This document shows, in pieces, positions 4,848 through 7,733 of a DNA stretch of 7,733 nucleotides. The DNA is from Campylobacteraceae bacterium (GTDB lineage Bacteria; Campylobacterota; Campylobacteria; Campylobacterales; Sulfurovaceae). Numbering within the stretch: the stretch's first letter is position 1; each line of letters opens with the position of its first letter. The stretch covers positions 1-7,733 of the forward strand of contig JALWQQ010000053.1 of assembly GCA_027083075.1 (NCBI GenBank), in the 5' to 3' direction. The notes under the pieces are model-generated. The model saw only the letters and a program-made list of their open reading frames with translations, was not told the DNA's origin and searched no databases. Made by a program: the position numbers and the translations under genes.

Positions 4848-5522
4848 GTGAGCATCGATTGGACACCCTTCATTCTCTCTTTTAAACTGGCTTCGTTGAC
4901 AACACTGATCCTCTTTTTGCTTGCCGTGCCTTTGGCGTGGTGGTTGTCTCAAAGCAAACACTTCTTAAAACCATTGGTCGAAACCGTAACCGCTTTGCCG
5001 CTGGTTCTGCCCCCTTCGGTACTCGGTTTTTATCTGCTTTGGGGCTTTTCTACCGATACTGCCGTAGGTCGTTTTTTAAGCGATATCTTCGGGCATGCGC
5101 TGCCCTTTAGTTTTACGGGCATTTTGATTGCCAGTTGTCTCTACTCGCTTCCGTTTATGGTGCAACCTTTACAAAACGGTTTCGCTTCGCTCAACCCCCA
5201 TATGATCGAGGCAAGTTATCTGGCGGGAAAGACGCAGTTTCAGACCGCTTGGCGTGTCGCGATACCCAATATCAAACCCGCCTTGGCAACGGCGATCATC
5301 ATCACCTTTGCGCACACCGTCGGAGAGTTTGGTGTCGTGTTGATGGTGGGTGGGGCGATCCCCGAGAAGACGCGTGTTGCATCAGTGGCGATCTACGATC
5401 TGGTCGAGCAGATGGATTACGCCTCGGCACATCTCTACTCGGCGATTTTGCTTGCGCTTAGCTTTTTTGTCTTGATGGCGGTTTACGGCATCAACCATGC
5501 ACACACAAAGCGTTTCGGGTAG
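4848..5522 (+). CDS. modB: Molybdate ABC transporter, inner-membrane permease
   Basis: Permease that forms, as a dimer, the inner-membrane path for molybdate delivered by ModA and driven by ModC. The 224 residues contain about five hydrophobic segments (about 9-32, 44-66, 80-105, 145-170 and 195-218). The cytoplasmic EAA loop that docks with the ATPase starts at residue 121: EASYLAGKTQFQTAWRVAIP, with the invariant glycine in place. It is followed by the ModB/CysT-type stretch FAHTVGEFGVVLMVGG. The GTG start at 4848 lies two bases after the modA stop, with a GAGGGA site about ten bases upstream inside the end of modA. The length is normal for ModB. The gene ends just before modC. Confidence 0.92.
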   Translation: MSIDWTPFILSFKLASLTTLILFLLAVPLAWWLSQSKHFLKPLVETVTALPLVLPPSVLGFYLLWGFSTDTAVGRFLSDIFGHALPFSFTGILIASCLYSLPFMVQPLQNGFASLNPHMIEASYLAGKTQFQTAWRVAIPNIKPALATAIIITFAHTVGEFGVVLMVGGAIPEKTRVASVAIYDLVEQMDYASAHLYSAILLALSFFVLMAVYGINHAHTKRFG

Positions 5523-5526
5523 GGTG

Positions 5527-6186
5527 ATGCTACATATAGATATCAAAAAGAGACTTTTCGGAAGCGAGGGTGAGTTTACGCTTCGTCTCAAGCAAGATGT
5601 CAACCGCGGCGACTTTATTGTCATCATGGGTGAAAGCGGCAGCGGCAAGACGACGCTACTGCGTATCGTGGCAGGCTTAGAGCGTGCTGAGGGCGAGATT
5701 TTTGTGGATGAAGAGGTGTGGCTCGAGAGGCGCTTTTCGCTGCCTATTCAAAAGCGCAATGTCGGATTTGTCTTTCAGGACTACGCACTCTTTGACAATA
5801 TGAGTGTCAAGGAGAATCTGCTTTTTGTCAACCCTGATGATAGCTTGGCGCGGCGCTTGATGGAGATGACGGGGATCGCGGGACTCTCATCGCGCAATGT
5901 GCGTCGCCTTAGCGGCGGACAAAAGCAACGTGTTGCATTGGCGCGAGCGCTGATGCGCAGACCGAAACTGCTTTTGATGGACGAGCCCTTTTCGGCACTC
6001 GATCCGAGAATGCGCAAAGATCTGCGCGAGAAGATACGTCGCTTGCATGCAGAGTTCGGCACGACGACGCTGATGGTGAGTCACGATATCATCGAAGCAA
6101 AGCATCTTGCCGATAGTGTCTGGTTTGTTGACAAAAAGGTCGAGCCCGTAGCACCTGATAGTTTGGAGAAGCTACTCTATGCATAG
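5527..6186 (+). CDS. modC: Molybdate ABC transporter ATPase, short form without C-terminal MOP domain
   Basis: Cytoplasmic ATPase that powers ModB. In the 219-residue protein every nucleotide-binding element is intact: Walker A GESGSGKTT (35-43), Q-loop FVFQDYALF, signature LSGGQ (128-132), Walker B LLLMDEP with D152/E153, D-loop SALD and H-loop histidine 186. ATG 5527 lies four bases after the modB stop and gives a normal ATPase N-terminus. An in-frame ATG at 5497 would add ten residues and overlap modB by 26 bases; it is less likely. E. coli ModC is about 350 residues because of a C-terminal molybdate-binding (MOP/TOBE) regulatory domain. Here the chain stops soon after the ATPase core (ends LEKLLYA), so direct sensing of internal molybdate by the transporter is probably missing. 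The neighbours make ModC the best name. The final 8 bases overlap cmoM. Confidence 0.9.
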   Translation: MLHIDIKKRLFGSEGEFTLRLKQDVNRGDFIVIMGESGSGKTTLLRIVAGLERAEGEIFVDEEVWLERRFSLPIQKRNVGFVFQDYALFDNMSVKENLLFVNPDDSLARRLMEMTGIAGLSSRNVRRLSGGQKQRVALARALMRRPKLLLMDEPFSALDPRMRKDLREKIRRLHAEFGTTTLMVSHDIIEAKHLADSVWFVDKKVEPVAPDSLEKLLYA

Positions 6187-6961
6187 AGGGCGCGGCAAAG
6201 AGGATAAGAACTTCGATACGCTCTTTGAGCGTTTTGCCTCACGCATCTACGGTAGCGTCAAAGGGGCGTGGCGCCTCAAGTTGTTAGAAGAGGATCTCGA
6301 CTCTTTGCGTAACGACGAGAAAAAGCTTTCCATATGGGATGCAGGCTGCGGGATGGGGCAGATGGCGCTCTGGTTTGCAGAAGCGGGACATGCGGTGGTG
6401 TGCAACGATATTTCCGCCAAGATGTTGGAATGCGCAAAAGAGAACTTCGCCGCACACGGACTGACGGCGCAGTGGCACCATGCAAGCGCGCAAGCGCTAA
6501 GCGAGAGGCTTGCGCCGCAAGACCTTGTTCTCTTTCATGCGGTCTTGGAGTGGTTGGCAAAGCCCGAAGAGACATTGCGGATCGTCGCCGCAAAGGTAAA
6601 AAGAGGCGGGCATCTGTCGCTACTCTTTTACAACTACCATAGCTTTATCTATCGTAATGCGCTTAAAGCACAGTGGCGCATCCCCTTTATCTACAACGAG
6701 AGCAATTGGTACGGCAAGGGGCGCAAGCTTACGCCGCCGCATCCGCAAAAACCCGAGCGCATCTTGGCATTAATGGAAGAGATGGGGTTTGAGACGGTGT
6801 GCCAAACGGGTATCCGTGTCTTTCACGACTATATCGAGAAAGAGGCACTTCAAGAGACCGATATCGACGCGTTATTGAAGCTGGAGTATCGCTACTGTCG
6901 CCACATGCCTTATGTTCATACGGCACGCTATATCCATATGCTTTTTAGGCGTAGAGTGTAA
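6179..6961 (+). CDS. cmoM: tRNA 5-carboxymethoxyuridine methyltransferase (CmoM/SmtA)
   Basis: SAM-dependent methyltransferase predicted to methylate the carboxyl group of cmo5U at the tRNA wobble position 34, giving mcmo5U. The 260 residues follow E. coli CmoM (formerly SmtA) throughout: DKNFDTLFERFASRIYGSVKG (9-29; E. coli has DRNFDDIAEKFSRNIYG); SAM motif I DAGCGMGQ (54-61); acidic motif II D77 in CNDIS; LFHAVLEWLA (118-127); SLLFYNYHS; then GIRVFHDY and LEYRYCRHMPY with RYIHM near the end. The ATG at 6179 overlaps the modC stop by 8 bases, so it is translated from the mod transcript. Cofactor is SAM; the upstream cmo5U pathway (CmoA, CmoB) is not in the window. The 3' end overlaps the opposing diguanylate cyclase gene by 17 bases. 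Confidence 0.9.
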   Translation: MHRGRGKEDKNFDTLFERFASRIYGSVKGAWRLKLLEEDLDSLRNDEKKLSIWDAGCGMGQMALWFAEAGHAVVCNDISAKMLECAKENFAAHGLTAQWHHASAQALSERLAPQDLVLFHAVLEWLAKPEETLRIVAAKVKRGGHLSLLFYNYHSFIYRNALKAQWRIPFIYNESNWYGKGRKLTPPHPQKPERILALMEEMGFETVCQTGIRVFHDYIEKEALQETDIDALLKLEYRYCRHMPYVHTARYIHMLFRRRV

Positions 6962-7733
6962 CACGATTGCGCCCGCCCTGCTTGGACTCATAGAGCGCTT
7001 CGTCGGCACGTTTAAAGATCGTATCGGCCGTATCGCCCGCTCTGTAGGCAGTGACACCGAAGCTACAACTGAGATGTTTGACGATAGAGAAGGGGTAGGA
7101 TGCGATTTGGCGGCGGAGTCTGTCTGCCAGCAGGTATGCCTCTTTTTCGTTGGTAAAAGGTGAGAGGATGGCAAACTCTTCGCCTCCCCAACGTGCCACC
7201 ATATCGTTACGTCGCAAAAGCCCATGCACCAGTCGCGCCAACTCGGTTAGTACCGCATCGCCCGCATCGTGTCCGTAGGTGTCGTTGATCTTTTTAAACT
7301 TGTCGATATCGAAAAGTGTTAATGCAAACAGTTGTCCGTTTTTTTGCGACCGATAGATCGCCTCGTTGAGCGCTTTGTTAAATTTGGCTCTATTGGGTAG
7401 CTTGGTAAGCGTATCGAGTTGCGCTTGATTGCGAATCGACTCTTGCTGTTTGCTCAGTAGCGTAATATCGACGATGTGTACTAGCGTATAGCCCCCTTTG
7501 CGTCTCTCCGCAAAGAGGAGACACTCTTTCTCTTGACACTTGTGGCGCACCGGTTGCGTTTTTTTATCGAAGATCTCTTTGGTGTCGATACCGATAACTC
7601 TTTTAAGCAGTACGGATGTTCTGTTTTCTTTGAGTTTTGGAAAGAGCTTGCGTGCCGCACCGTTGGCATCGACGATGGTCTCCTCTTTGCAGAGCAGCAT
7701 CGGAAGATGAGAGTGTGAGAAGTTCTCCTTAAG
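6945..7733 (-). CDS. PAS-GGDEF diguanylate cyclase, 5'-truncated by window edge
   Basis: Enzyme predicted to make cyclic di-GMP from two GTP, a second messenger controlling attachment versus swimming. The minus-strand frame is open to base 7733, so the N-terminus lies outside; ATG 7700 is in frame but not necessarily the start. The first visible part (PMLLCKEETIVDANGAARKLF to HIVDITLLSKQQ) looks like a PAS-type sensor domain joined by a short helical linker. The GGDEF domain then runs DTLTKLPNR, FDIDKFKKINDTYGHDAGD, ARWGGEEF (codons 7173-7187), SFGVT and ADEALYESKQGGRNRV. The GGEEF active site is intact. RRND, five residues before it, is a proper RxxD inhibitory site, so product feedback is expected. 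The stop at 6945-6947 lies within cmoM on the other strand. The signal sensed cannot be inferred. Confidence 0.92.
   Translation of the reverse strand, partial: LKENFSHSHLPMLLCKEETIVDANGAARKLFPKLKENRTSVLLKRVIGIDTKEIFDKKTQPVRHKCQEKECLLFAERRKGGYTLVHIVDITLLSKQQESIRNQAQLDTLTKLPNRAKFNKALNEAIYRSQKNGQLFALTLFDIDKFKKINDTYGHDAGDAVLTELARLVHGLLRRNDMVARWGGEEFAILSPFTNEKEAYLLADRLRRQIASYPFSIVKHLSCSFGVTAYRAGDTADTIFKRADEALYESKQGGRNRVTLYA

Overview
The window looks like chromosomal DNA from a free-living Campylobacterota (Epsilonproteobacteria) species. The basis is the tmRNA tag peptide, which resembles the Campylobacter/Helicobacter type, an OprD-type porin of the kind common in that phylum, and the compact, translationally coupled gene layout. 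The genus cannot be fixed by eye. The core genes have balanced base composition; the stretch between about 1000 and 2050 is visibly richer in A+T.

Layout. (1) 2-874 (+): alanine racemase, lacking its N-terminus at the window edge. (2) 885-2068: a very small integrated element next to the tmRNA gene. It is bounded by a perfect 16-base direct repeat of the tmRNA 3' end. It carries a RelB/DinJ-RelE/YafQ type II toxin-antitoxin pair (- strand) with a near-perfect sigma70 promoter, plus two copies of a 23-base tandem motif near its two ends. No integrase is visible. (3) 2054-2423 (-): ssrA, the tmRNA, with its own strong promoter at 2526-2554 and a roughly 95-nt leader containing hairpins and heptamer repeats. 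(4) 2608-6961 (+): a five-gene, tightly packed operon: OprD-family porin, modA, modB, modC (ABC molybdate importer; short ModC without the usual C-terminal domain) and cmoM/smtA (tRNA wobble-uridine carboxymethoxy methyltransferase). (5) 6945-7733 (-): a PAS-GGDEF diguanylate cyclase, cut by the window end, whose 3' end overlaps cmoM tail-to-tail by 17 bases.

How the parts relate. The porin probably supplies the outer-membrane step for the ModABC importer, giving an oxyanion uptake operon for molybdenum enzymes. CmoM is coupled to the end of that operon although its known job is tRNA modification. Removing the small element would place the ssrA 3' end 11 bases from the alr stop codon, so the ancestral order was probably a tight convergent alr/ssrA pair into which a tmRNA-targeting element inserted and then shrank or was always tiny. 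The cargo, a YafQ-like ribosome-dependent mRNA endonuclease, sits beside the gene whose RNA rescues ribosomes stalled on broken mRNA. This is the most interesting feature of the window.
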